Of a stretch of 57,427 bases of DNA, positions 16,225 to 23,889 are shown one piece after another; the stretch's first letter is position 1, and each line of letters opens with the position of its first letter. The notes beneath the pieces are model-generated. The model did no database searches, was not told the DNA's origin, and was given only the letters and a program-made list of their open reading frames with translations. A program made the position numbers and the translations under genes. Source of the DNA: JAYOEY01 sp038120295 (GTDB taxonomy: Bacteria > Pseudomonadota > Alphaproteobacteria > MPNO01 > UBA2964); contig JAYOLL010000024.1 of assembly GCA_038120295.1 (NCBI GenBank), forward strand, positions 1 through 57,427, written 5' to 3'.

Positions 16225-17091
16225 TCAGCTTTTGACGCCGAGCTTCTTGTGAACGCCCTTGAGGAACGCGATCGCTTCGCGGTTAAAGCGAGCCGCGTGT
16301 TCTATATGCGGGCAGTGGCAGGCCTGATCGTAAACCGCGACCTTGGCGCCCTTGATCCGCTTGGCGAGTTTCGGCGCATAGCCGGGTTCGCGCAGCCGGT
16401 CCTGCTTGCCGGCAACCATGTAAACGGGCACGTCGATGTTCTCGTACGGCGTGGCGTCCGGATTGCCGAACTGGCCTCCTGCCTTCTTGATGGTCGGGCG
16501 TTTGAACCGGACCGCGGCAGTGCATTCCCAGGTGCCGGGGATGGTTGCGAATTTCTGCCGCTTGCGGATATAGGCCGGGTTATCGACCCATTTCTTCTTG
16601 TTGTAAAACAGCCCGTCGAGCAGGGCGCGCATCGCCTTGGGCGACCCGTCATAGTCGAGAAGCTGCTGGCGGGCTTCGGTCGCCGGGGCGAAACCACCGC
16701 CGGATGCCAGGACCAGAGAGCGGATGGGGAAGATTACCGGCCGTGCGGCGGCGATGCGGGCAAGGTTGCTGCCCCCCATCGAATTGCCGATGAAATCCGC
16801 TTCCTGAATATCCATGATCTCGAAAAACCGGATCATGTGGTTGAATACCCGGTCGCGCCCGTTAGCGAAGTCGAAGACCTTGTCGGTATGGCCGAAGCCA
16901 AGCCAGTCCGGCGCGATAACGCGAAAATGTTTGGCGAAAGCGGGCAGGTTGAATTCCCAGGACAGTTCCGCACAGCCGCCGAACTCGCCGGAATGCATGA
17001 AGACGACCGTTGGGCCCTCGCCAGCTTCAAGATAATGCGTCCTGATGCCGTCTACGTTTATGTATCGGCTCTTGATACCCTTGATTGCCAT
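16225..17091 (-). CDS. Alpha/beta hydrolase, meta-cleavage-hydrolase-like
   Basis: A 288-residue alpha/beta-fold hydrolase. The nucleophile serine lies in FIGNSMGGSN (S104), the oxyanion region in VVFMHSGEFGG, an acid residue after the VPVYMVAGKQDRL strand, and the histidine in DQACHCPHIEHAARFN. The pattern is close to MhpC/BphD-type hydrolases that cut C-C bonds in ring-cleavage products, but esterase or amidase activity is equally possible. A strong GGGAGG ribosome site precedes the ATG. It is third gene of the minus-strand operon from 19302 to 15179. Confidence 0.85.
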   Translation of the reverse strand: MAIKGIKSRYINVDGIRTHYLEAGEGPTVVFMHSGEFGGCAELSWEFNLPAFAKHFRVIAPDWLGFGHTDKVFDFANGRDRVFNHMIRFFEIMDIQEADFIGNSMGGSNLARIAAARPVIFPIRSLVLASGGGFAPATEARQQLLDYDGSPKAMRALLDGLFYNKKKWVDNPAYIRKRQKFATIPGTWECTAAVRFKRPTIKKAGGQFGNPDATPYENIDVPVYMVAGKQDRLREPGYAPKLAKRIKGAKVAVYDQACHCPHIEHAARFNREAIAFLKGVHKKLGVKS

Positions 17092-17127
17092 ATTGTTCCT
17101 CCCAGAGTTTTTGACAGGCGGGCAGGG

Positions 17128-18429
17128 TCAGGCAGCCTTGCCCTTTTTCTTGTTGAGGTTGGGGCCGCGAACCGTCACGCCGCTCTTTGCGCGCGCGGCT
17201 TCGAGAGCCTCGGTCCGGCCTTTGAACCTGCTGGCCGGGATAGGCGTGCCACGATCCTTCAGCGGACCGACTTTCTCGCTGACGGTGCCGATGTCCTTGA
17301 TCTGGGGGACGACTTCCTCGGCGAACAGTTTCATGCTCTTGGCGCAGTCCTTGAACGGCATGTCGCCGGAATGGAGCATGGCGATCAGGTGGCCGAAGCC
17401 GCCGATCTGCTCGTACATCTCCTTGAGCCGCGCGGCGACGACATCGGGCGTGCCATAAACCGCAACGCCGGTTTCTCGGAAATACTCCATGCCCTTTTTA
17501 CGAATTGCATCGGTTCGACCGCCGGAAAACTTGCCCGACAGGAAGTTGGCGTAAAGCTGGCTTTCCACATAGCCGGGAGGCGCGCGGAATTGCGGCTCGG
17601 CCTTGTTGTTGGTCACGTACCAGAATACCTGCTCGACGAATTTCAGCGCTTCTTCCTCTGTCTCGCCAACCGCGACCAGCGGCATGAAGGCGAACAGATC
17701 GTCGGCCGGCTTCGGAAGACCCTTCTTCTTCAGGTTTGCGCGTACCCCGTCGAACATCTTTTTCATGCCCTCGACCGGCGTCAGGAACATGGTGAAGGTG
17801 TAGCCGCTCTCGACCGAGCGGGTGGCGTGATTGACGTCGGAACCGCCTGTCATCCAGATCGGCGGGTGCGGGTCCTGATATATCCGCGGCCAGACATTGA
17901 CCTGCCGTTTGTGAATCCATCTGCCTTCGTAGTTGAACGGGCCGTCATGGGTCATCCAGGCCTTCTTCATGAGGTCGATGGTTTCCCAAAGTCGTTCGCT
18001 TGTTTCGGTCGGATTACAATTGGAACCGAACAGCTCGTAGGGAACGCCGCGGACGAAACCGCACTCGAGCCGCCCGTGCGAGATATTGTCGATCATCGAC
18101 ATCTCTTCGGCGTTCCGGATCGGGTCGCGCGTGTTGGCGGCCGGGTTGCCGAGGATGCAGATGCGCGCGTTCTTGGTTTCCCGCGCGGCGATGGCCACCG
18201 ATAGAGGCGCCGCCGAATTCAGGCAGGTTGCCGTCTGGTGATGCTCGTTGATCATGCAGTTGATCCCGAGCTCGTCGGCCAGAACATGCTGGTCGAGATA
18301 GGAATGAAACAGATCTGAACCGATATCCGGGTCGTAGACCTGGCTGGGGAGGTTCACCCGCATGGATGTAAATTCGTCATCTGGCGGCAGGTTGGGCCAG
18401 GGGAACTCGGTGAAGTGATAGAATTCCAT
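17128..18429 (-). CDS. LLM-class flavin-dependent monooxygenase
   Basis: A 433-residue luciferase-like oxidoreductase, longer than the one at 6076. It has the INCMINEHHQTATCLN histidine motif, LGNPAANTRDPIRNAEEMSMIDN, and SHGRLECGFVRGVPYE. It ends in a basic tail (NLNKKKGKAA). Members are two-component FMN-dependent monooxygenases; RutA, which opens the uracil ring, is one. It lies between two alpha/beta hydrolase genes with 36 and 42 base gaps. No flavin reductase is encoded nearby. The combination with hydrolases, RidA and an asparaginase suggests breakdown of a nitrogen compound; this is inference. Confidence 0.85.
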   Translation of the reverse strand: MEFYHFTEFPWPNLPPDDEFTSMRVNLPSQVYDPDIGSDLFHSYLDQHVLADELGINCMINEHHQTATCLNSAAPLSVAIAARETKNARICILGNPAANTRDPIRNAEEMSMIDNISHGRLECGFVRGVPYELFGSNCNPTETSERLWETIDLMKKAWMTHDGPFNYEGRWIHKRQVNVWPRIYQDPHPPIWMTGGSDVNHATRSVESGYTFTMFLTPVEGMKKMFDGVRANLKKKGLPKPADDLFAFMPLVAVGETEEEALKFVEQVFWYVTNNKAEPQFRAPPGYVESQLYANFLSGKFSGGRTDAIRKKGMEYFRETGVAVYGTPDVVAARLKEMYEQIGGFGHLIAMLHSGDMPFKDCAKSMKLFAEEVVPQIKDIGTVSEKVGPLKDRGTPIPASRFKGRTEALEAARAKSGVTVRGPNLNKKKGKAA

Positions 18430-18471
18430 TTCGGTGTCCTTGAAATCGGTGGCAGCGGTCGGAGAGGTTGA

Positions 18472-19302
18472 TCAGCGCAGAAACGGTCGAAGCGCTTTCA
18501 TGAAGGCGTCGGGCTGTTCGACATGCGGAAAATGTCCGGCTTTCGGAAGGCTGACGAACTTCGATCCAGCGATGGCCTTCGCGTACTTGCGCCCGTAGGA
18601 CGGTTTGACGATCCCGTCATTCGCCCCCCAGATCAGCAGGGTCTTCTTTTTTATCCGGTTAAGCCGGTAGCGGAGGCTGGGATTGTGGAAATAAGGGTCC
18701 CAGCAGAGGCGCGCCGTGGCCTCCCGGGCCTTCGCCTCGAACAGCGCGTCCCGGTCCGACATTCCAGTCAGTATCTTGGGGTCCTTTTCGACATCGTGGA
18801 ATTTGAACCCTTTCACACGGGCGAAGGTGTGGAAGTATATGTCCTCGATATCCCTGTCATAGGCACCGCCGAACTTGGTTCCGACCGGCGCGACGAGGGC
18901 CAGCTTGCGAAGGCGGGTATCGTTCTTGGTCGCAATCTCGAGCGCGAGCCATCCGCCGACCGAGAAACCGAGCACATCCACATCGGTCAGCTTCATCTCG
19001 TCGAGCAGGTCGAGATAGAGATAGGCGATGTCTTCGGGTTTCCGGATCGAGTCCGGCAGGGTCGAACCGTTGAAACCAGGCATCCACGGCATGATGACCT
19101 GGCGCGTCTTCGCCAGTTCCTCGACGAAGGCGGCGCCTTTTTCGTAATAATCCTCGCTGTGGAGCAGGAGCAGCGGTTTTCCCTTGCCCATCGTTTCCAC
19201 AACGATATTCGCCTGTTGCAGCTTGTACTTCTTTCGAGTGATGCCGGCTGTTCCGCCGGCGGTGGATTTTTTAGGTCGCGAGGCCTTTTTGCGCGCTGCC
19301 AT
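18472..19302 (-). CDS. Alpha/beta hydrolase with lysine-rich N-terminus
   Basis: A 276-residue alpha/beta hydrolase preceded by about 25 unusual residues rich in Lys and Arg (MAARKKASRPKKS). The hydrolase features are KPLLLLHSEDYYEKG, the nucleophile in VLGFSVGGWLALE, an aspartate in LIWGANDGIVKPSYG and the histidine in KAGHFPHVEQPDAF. First gene of the minus-strand operon that ends with the asparaginase gene. Substrate not known. The basic leader is low-complexity and may be a later extension; the real start could be nearer residue 25. Confidence 0.8.
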   Translation of the reverse strand: MAARKKASRPKKSTAGGTAGITRKKYKLQQANIVVETMGKGKPLLLLHSEDYYEKGAAFVEELAKTRQVIMPWMPGFNGSTLPDSIRKPEDIAYLYLDLLDEMKLTDVDVLGFSVGGWLALEIATKNDTRLRKLALVAPVGTKFGGAYDRDIEDIYFHTFARVKGFKFHDVEKDPKILTGMSDRDALFEAKAREATARLCWDPYFHNPSLRYRLNRIKKKTLLIWGANDGIVKPSYGRKYAKAIAGSKFVSLPKAGHFPHVEQPDAFMKALRPFLR

Positions 19303-19466
19303 TTAAGTCTTCCTGTATTCCGCGTGTCAGTGAGCGGTTCGTTATCAGAATTGCTTAGGTACCTTAGCAATTCTTCGGGTCCCGGCAAAAGGTAAAACGC
19401 TCTCCTTGACCCGAATGGTTGAGATACCGAAAGTATTCCAATTCGTCCAGCATAGGGAGGTTACCG

Positions 19467-19871
19467 ATGCCCGTCGACCGGAAGACAGCGCTTAACGCGG
19501 AGGCAGTTGCGCCGCCCCTGAAACCCTACTACTCGAACGCCGTGCGGTCTGACGCTGGGCCGCTTCTCTGGATCTCGGGTCAAGTTGCGCTCGACGGCGA
19601 TGGAAATCTTGTCGGCGATAACGATCTGCGTGCGCAGGCCGAGCAGGTGCTCACGAATATACAGGCGATTCTCGCCGATGCCGGTGCGGGCATGGAGGAT
19701 ATCGTCAAGGTTACGGTCTATGTAACCGATATCAGGGCGTTCAACGATATCGCCGATATCCGCGAACGCTATTTCCCCAAGGACGGTCCCGCCAGCGTTA
19801 TCTGCGAAGTCTCCGCGCTGGCCTGGCCGGAATTCATGATCGAAATCGAAGCGGTTGCGGTCGTTCCATGA
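19467..19871 (+). CDS. RidA-family enamine/imine deaminase
   Basis: The ATG at 19467 follows an excellent AGGGAGG site and gives 134 residues, the normal family length. Conserved parts are LLWISGQVALDGDGNLVGDNDL, the KVTVYVTDIRAFNDI segment, and the end PASVICEVSALAWPEFMIEIEAVA. The usual PxR arginine is replaced, as the motif reads DGPASVICEV, so substrate use may differ from canonical RidA. It is divergent from the hydrolase-LLM operon and probably shares its control region. In the Rut pathway a RidA protein (RutC) works with an LLM oxygenase. Confidence 0.85.
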   Translation: MPVDRKTALNAEAVAPPLKPYYSNAVRSDAGPLLWISGQVALDGDGNLVGDNDLRAQAEQVLTNIQAILADAGAGMEDIVKVTVYVTDIRAFNDIADIRERYFPKDGPASVICEVSALAWPEFMIEIEAVAVVP

Positions 19872-19878
19872 TACGCGC

Positions 19879-20097
19879 CTATTGTCGAGGAATTCGCGGG
19901 GAATAACCGTTTAGAACGCGGTCGAGTTCGACTTCGTTCTCGCCGATCCGTCTCAGCGTTCCGGCGTCGACGCGCGCGAGATCATTGTAGGCGCGGATCA
20001 GCATCATCAGGCGGCAGATCCGGTCGATTATCGCGCTCGGGCCGGAACGCTGTACCGAGGCTATCCTTGTTGGTGTACCGATCTGTACGGCTTTCAT
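19879..20097 (-). CDS. Small DUF1127-like protein
   Basis: A 72-residue protein whose second half, AYNDLARVDAGTLRRIGENE, resembles the DUF1127 (YjiS) pattern of a basic helix followed by a leucine and a RRIG-type turn. DUF1127 proteins are common in alphaproteobacteria, and some bind RNA or affect phosphate and carbon metabolism. The match is loose. AGGA lies ten bases before the ATG. Divergent from the LysR regulator gene, sharing the AT-rich control region. Confidence 0.55.
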   Translation of the reverse strand: MKAVQIGTPTRIASVQRSGPSAIIDRICRLMMLIRAYNDLARVDAGTLRRIGENEVELDRVLNGYSPRIPRQ

Positions 20098-20157
20098 GGT
20101 CTTTCATTCCTGTGTTCGTTTGCGAAGAACAGGAAGACGCTATCGTTGGCCATTCAA

Positions 20158-20182
20158 TTAATACAATATATTGATTTATTAA
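20158..20182. promoter_or_regulatory. AT-rich inverted repeats in the LysR control region
   Basis: TTAATA (20158-20163) and TATTAA (20177-20182) flank a perfect 10-base palindrome CAATATATTG (20164-20173). The element lies 24 bases before the LysR gene and 61 bases before the DUF1127-like gene. LysR proteins typically bind such imperfect dyads between divergent genes, so an autoregulatory operator is likely. Confidence 0.5.
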
Positions 20183-20205
20183 TTTTCATATGAAAAAAAT
20201 ATCGA

Positions 20206-21108
20206 ATGGATATTCGCCATCTTCGCTATTTCGTCGCGGTCGCCGAGGAGCGCCATGTGACGCGTGCCGCTGAACGGCTCGGAATCCAGCAGCCCCCATT
20301 GAGCCAGCAGATCAAGGCACTGGAAGAGGAACTCGAGGTCCGGCTGTTTCATCGCAAGCCACGCGGTGTCGAGCTGACCGACGCGGGTGAAGCGCTTCTG
20401 CCCGATGCACGGCGCATTCTGGCGGACGTGGAGGCAGCGCTCCTCAGGGTCAGGCGAACGGCAAGGGGCGAGCAGGGGAGGATTGCGGTCGGGTTCACCA
20501 GCTCGGTTCCCTTCCATCCCTTCGTACCGGAGGCGCTGCGCGACTATCGGGAGTCGCACCCTTTGGTGTCGATGCCGCTGGAAGAGGGGGGCACCGCAGA
20601 TCTCGTCGCTGCCATCGCGGCCGAACGACTCGATGTGGCCTTCATCCGGTCGCCGGCATCCGACGCCGAGGGCATCGCTGTTTATGAGCTCCTGAACGAA
20701 CCCATGGTCGTCGCCCTGCCGGCGGCGCACAGGCTGGGACAACGCAAGAGGCCGGCGCGGATCCGGCTCGCGGAGCTTGCCGACGAACCTTTCGTTCTCT
20801 ATCGGCGCGCGTCGGGTCCCGGCCTGTACGACGCAATTACGGGCGCCTGTCACGCGGCGGGGTTTACGCCGCGTCTTGAGCAGGAAGCGCCGCGCATTGT
20901 TGCGACGCTGAACCTCGTGGCGGCCGGGCTGGGCGTTACGCTGGTGCCGGAATCGCTGTCGTCAATGCACCTTGACGGTGTCCGGTTCCGCGCGCTGTCC
21001 AGAAACGAGGCGCCGCGCGCCCCGATCCGGCTGGCCTGCCGCCGAACGGATCACTCCGCCGCAGCGCGCCTGTTCGTCGAGGACGTCCGACGGAAGGCCA
21101 GGGCTTAG
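20206..21108 (+). CDS. LysR-family transcriptional regulator
   Basis: A 300-residue regulator with the classic N-terminal winged helix-turn-helix (MDIRHLRYFVAVAEERHVTRAAERL, written here in parts: RYFVAVAEERHVTRAAERL then QQPPLSQQIKALEEEL) and a two-lobe effector domain. The start RHLRYFVAVAEE and QQPPLSQQI match the CatR/BenM branch, which responds to aromatic catabolites such as muconate. It is divergent from a DUF1127-like gene and ends convergent with the diiron oxidase-like gene, overlapping by four bases. Which genes it controls is not shown by sequence. Confidence 0.9.
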   Translation: MDIRHLRYFVAVAEERHVTRAAERLGIQQPPLSQQIKALEEELEVRLFHRKPRGVELTDAGEALLPDARRILADVEAALLRVRRTARGEQGRIAVGFTSSVPFHPFVPEALRDYRESHPLVSMPLEEGGTADLVAAIAAERLDVAFIRSPASDAEGIAVYELLNEPMVVALPAAHRLGQRKRPARIRLAELADEPFVLYRRASGPGLYDAITGACHAAGFTPRLEQEAPRIVATLNLVAAGLGVTLVPESLSSMHLDGVRFRALSRNEAPRAPIRLACRRTDHSAAARLFVEDVRRKARA

Positions 21109-21821
21109 GCAGCGGCGGATTCGTCGCCTACCTGCAGCGTGTATTTCAGCATGTCGTCATACATCAGGTGCTGGACGTCCAGCATCATCTTGGCTGTCTT
21201 GATGACAAGCTGACGGTCCGCTTCGGTCGTCGCGAACTGGTCGAGCAGACGGACGCCGACATCGGAATGTTCCTGGTCGGCCGAGTCGTGAATCACCCAG
21301 TAGGCGACCGCCTCGTCGTCCAGCCCGAATTTTTCCTGAAGCTTGTGCGCGATCTGGATGTAAAGGCCAGGGATCGCCGCTTCGCCGGCCAGCATATGGG
21401 CCGCAACGCCTTCGAGGAAAGTCTTGCTGCAAATCATGGTGAACCAGGCCTGGAACGCCGCGACGCCCGGGCAGTAGGGCGGGTCGTACATTTCCTCGGG
21501 CTTGAGGCCGAGACCCTTGGCGAAATTGAGATAGAGCCGATGATGCGACACGCCGTCCGACATCATCCGCCCGGTCGATTCCTCGTAGGCGACTTCTGCG
21601 ATCATTTCGCGCCAGTGCGGGTCCGGGCAGATCACGTAGAGATTGCCGTGGTAATTGTGATTGTGCAGCGGGATGCCGCCATGCTGCTTGCAGAGGTAGC
21701 GGGTCTGTTCGAGGTTCCATTTCCCTTCGACCATGCCGGTCCATAACGGGTGACCGTACATCGGCTGGTCCTTGTGCATCTGGTCGATGGCGTCGAGCAC
21801 ATCCTGGTTGCTGAGCGGCAT
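21105..21821 (-). CDS. Heme-oxygenase-like diiron protein (TenA/PqqC/CADD-like)
   Basis: A 238-residue all-helical protein of the heme-oxygenase-like superfamily. Likely metal ligands are the glutamate in YEESTGR, a histidine in VSHHRLYLNF, the glutamate in MLAGEAAIPG, and the H-x3-D-x2-H set in VIHDSADQEHSD. This pattern marks the diiron oxidase group (such as CADD and UndA) rather than thiaminase TenA or cofactor-free PqqC. Members cleave C-C bonds or build p-aminobenzoate. It is divergent from a GFA gene across 94 bases. Substrate unknown. Confidence 0.75.
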   Translation of the reverse strand: MPLSNQDVLDAIDQMHKDQPMYGHPLWTGMVEGKWNLEQTRYLCKQHGGIPLHNHNYHGNLYVICPDPHWREMIAEVAYEESTGRMMSDGVSHHRLYLNFAKGLGLKPEEMYDPPYCPGVAAFQAWFTMICSKTFLEGVAAHMLAGEAAIPGLYIQIAHKLQEKFGLDDEAVAYWVIHDSADQEHSDVGVRLLDQFATTEADRQLVIKTAKMMLDVQHLMYDDMLKYTLQVGDESAAA

Positions 21822-21915
21822 GGGGGGCTCCCTGAATTTCTGTTTGCGGGTCTTGTCGCTGGCTAGGTTATGAGACAGCCTTGGGGCCTGTCCAGATACG
21901 CAGGGGAAAAGTTCG

Positions 21916-22335
21916 ATGCCGTGTTATGCGAAAGGCGGGTGCCTGTGCGGCGCCGTCAGGTACGAATGCGGAGCGCCGCCGGTCATGCAGGGCGCCTGTC
22001 ACTGCCGGGACTGCCAGAAGCAGACCGGCGCCGCCTACGCCGTTCTGGCGATATTTCAGAAGGACGACGTGACAGTGACCGGCGACTCCTATGAGGTGTT
22101 CGTCCATAAAGGAGAAAGCGGACAGGAGGTGCGGCGCGGCTTCTGTTCGAAATGCGGATCGTCGATCCTGGCCGAGTACGATGTCACGCCGGACTTCGCC
22201 GTGGTCATGTCGGGAACGCTGGATGACCCGGCGCTCGTTAAACCGGAATGGAATATCTATACCGCCGGCAAACAGCCCTGGGTCGAGCTGCCGCATGACA
22301 TGAAAAATATGGAAGGCGGGTTCTGCGGACCCTGA
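21916..22335 (+). CDS. GFA-family zinc protein
   Basis: A 139-residue protein of the Gfa/CENP-V-like family (PF04828). Its zinc cysteines are visible: GGCLCGAVRY near the start, ACHCRDCQKQTG, and FCSKCGSSI. The family was named for glutathione-dependent formaldehyde-activating enzyme, but most members have no proven activity; some are glutathionyl-hydroquinone or adduct-handling proteins. It is followed 22 bases later by an alpha/beta hydrolase gene on the same strand, so the two are likely co-transcribed. Confidence 0.88.
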   Translation: MPCYAKGGCLCGAVRYECGAPPVMQGACHCRDCQKQTGAAYAVLAIFQKDDVTVTGDSYEVFVHKGESGQEVRRGFCSKCGSSILAEYDVTPDFAVVMSGTLDDPALVKPEWNIYTAGKQPWVELPHDMKNMEGGFCGP

Positions 22336-22357
22336 GACCCCGGAAAGGATCGATGTA

Positions 22358-23149
22358 ATGCCCTACAGCGAACGGAATGGCGTCAGGACCTACTATGACG
22401 CAGTCGGGGAGGGAATGCCCTTCGTCATGCTGCATGCAAACCCCTGCGATCACTGGATGTGGTCGTACCAGATCGCCAGCTTTTCGAAGCGGTTCCGGGT
22501 GATCGCCCCCGACATGCGGGGTTACGGTCGGACCGACAAGCCGCTCGAACGATATTCGTTCGATGCGCTGATCGAGGACGTGCTGGGGGTTATCGAACAG
22601 GAGGGAGTCGAGAACGGCATACTTGCAGGGGCCAGCATGGGATCGAAAATGGCATTCAGGCTGGCGGTGGAAAGGCCGGGCCTGTTCCAGGCTCATGTGC
22701 ATGTCGGCGGCAATGCGTTTCGCGGCACGTCCTATGACGGCCGGATCGTCGGTTACGAAACCGAGGAACTCGGCCCGTACCGGGCAGGGCACCTGAAAGA
22801 ACTGTTTGCCCCGGGATTTGCGGATACGGACCGCGGGCGCTATCTGTGCGGAACCATCCTGCAGGATACCGGGAGAATGTCAGGCGCCGCCATTGCGACG
22901 CTGTTTCATTCCTTTGATGACGTCGACCTGGCTCCCCAGGTGGCTTCGATCGCGGAGCCGGTGCTTATCGTCAATGGCGCGCACGACAATTCGCTCGAAG
23001 GCGGTCGCCGGACCGCCGCTCTGATCCCCGGCGCGCGTCATGAAATCATCAAAGATGCCGGGCATCTCTGTATTCTGGAAGACCCGGCGACATTCGACGG
23101 GCTGGTAACGAGTTTCCTGATGGATAACGGGCTCTGGTCCGAAATCTGA
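22358..23149 (+). CDS. Alpha/beta hydrolase, enol-lactonase-like
   Basis: A 263-residue alpha/beta hydrolase with nucleophile serine in LAGASMGSKMA, the oxyanion segment in PFVMLHANPCDHWMW, the acid in LIVNGAHDNSLEGG and the histidine in IKDAGHLCILEDPATF. The overall look is that of PcaD (3-oxoadipate enol-lactonase) and epoxide-hydrolase relatives. Substrate is unknown. It is in a unit with the GFA gene and converges with phaR; the stop codons are only four bases apart. Confidence 0.85.
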   Translation: MPYSERNGVRTYYDAVGEGMPFVMLHANPCDHWMWSYQIASFSKRFRVIAPDMRGYGRTDKPLERYSFDALIEDVLGVIEQEGVENGILAGASMGSKMAFRLAVERPGLFQAHVHVGGNAFRGTSYDGRIVGYETEELGPYRAGHLKELFAPGFADTDRGRYLCGTILQDTGRMSGAAIATLFHSFDDVDLAPQVASIAEPVLIVNGAHDNSLEGGRRTAALIPGARHEIIKDAGHLCILEDPATFDGLVTSFLMDNGLWSEI

Positions 23150-23153
23150 ACCG

Positions 23154-23753
23154 CTAGCCGCGCCTGTCCCTGAGTGCGTCGAGTTTCGCCTGTATCTCGC
23201 GAAGCTGGTCCTCAAGCTCTTCTTCGAGCTCTTCGTCGTCCTGCGCAGCGGCCGGTTGCCCGGCGGTGGCCATATTGCCGAACATATTGACCAGGTTCTG
23301 CTGAAACAGCTCCATATTGCGCCGGCCGATCTCCCCAATCTGCTCGACCTGCTGCCAGTTGTTGGTAAACGCTTCCATCGATTTCCCAAGATAGGCCGAT
23401 ACGCTCTCCGACATGCCTTTTTCGTAAAAGCTGATGATCTGTCGCAGGACCTCGTTGGGCAGCATGTTCTCGCCGCTGCTTTCCTGATCGGCCACGATCT
23501 GGGCGAGGATCGATGAGGTAATGTCCTGATCGGTCTTGGCGTCGACCACGACGAAAGGTTCGTTTCGGATCACCATGTGGCGGAGATCGTCCAGCGTGAC
23601 GAACTTGGCGGTATCGGTGTTGTACAGTCGACGGTTAGCGTATTTTCGGATCGTCACAAACGCGTGGTCGCCATCGGCTGCGCCGGGCGATTCCCGGGAC
23701 AGCGTCGCAGGACGCGGCTTCTTACCCTTAGCGGACGATGGTTTCTTTTTCAT
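23154..23753 (-). CDS. phaR: Polyhydroxyalkanoate synthesis repressor PhaR
   Basis: A 199-residue protein with the PHB accumulation regulatory domain: IRKYANRRLYNTDTAKFVTL near the start, then DIT-SSILAQIVADQE and the region around SFYEKGMSESVSAYL. PhaR binds DNA upstream of the phasin gene and its own gene and is released when PHA granules form. Here it is divergent from a phasin gene, with two strong palindromes between. A lysine-rich leader (MKKKPSSAKGKKPRP) precedes the domain, and an acidic Glu-rich tail follows. Confidence 0.92.
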   Translation of the reverse strand: MKKKPSSAKGKKPRPATLSRESPGAADGDHAFVTIRKYANRRLYNTDTAKFVTLDDLRHMVIRNEPFVVVDAKTDQDITSSILAQIVADQESSGENMLPNEVLRQIISFYEKGMSESVSAYLGKSMEAFTNNWQQVEQIGEIGRRNMELFQQNLVNMFGNMATAGQPAAAQDDEELEEELEDQLREIQAKLDALRDRRG

Positions 23754-23776
23754 GGCGCAATCTTTGTCCTTTCATG

Positions 23777-23799
23777 AAATTTTTGCAATGCAAAAATTT
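23777..23799. promoter_or_regulatory. Perfect 23-base palindrome, probable PhaR operator
   Basis: Two 11-base arms, AAATTTTTGCA and TGCAAAAATTT, flank a single A. It lies 24 bases upstream of the phaR start codon and contains the TTGC-GCAA type core reported for PhaR sites. A perfect dyad of this length between phaR and a phasin gene strongly suggests the autoregulatory operator. Confidence 0.75.
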
Positions 23800-23833
23800 T
23801 GTTGAAAGAGTCGCTCCTGTCCCCTATATCCCT

Positions 23834-23848
23834 TTTTGCAACGCAAAA
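23834..23848. promoter_or_regulatory. Second TTTTGC-N3-GCAAAA dyad, probable PhaR operator
   Basis: Arms TTTTGC (23834-23839) and GCAAAA (23843-23848) separated by AAC repeat the core of the palindrome at 23777. It lies about 40 bases before the phasin start and so is placed to repress the phasin promoter. Confidence 0.7.
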
Positions 23849-23889
23849 TATCTGATTTCGCACCGTTTCGTTCCAGACAGGAGGACACA

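Noticed and set aside
16072..18204. 710-residue plus-strand open frame across three minus-strand genes
   Set aside because: It spans gene borders of clear hydrolase and LLM genes and has no motif, so it is a shadow of biased codon use.
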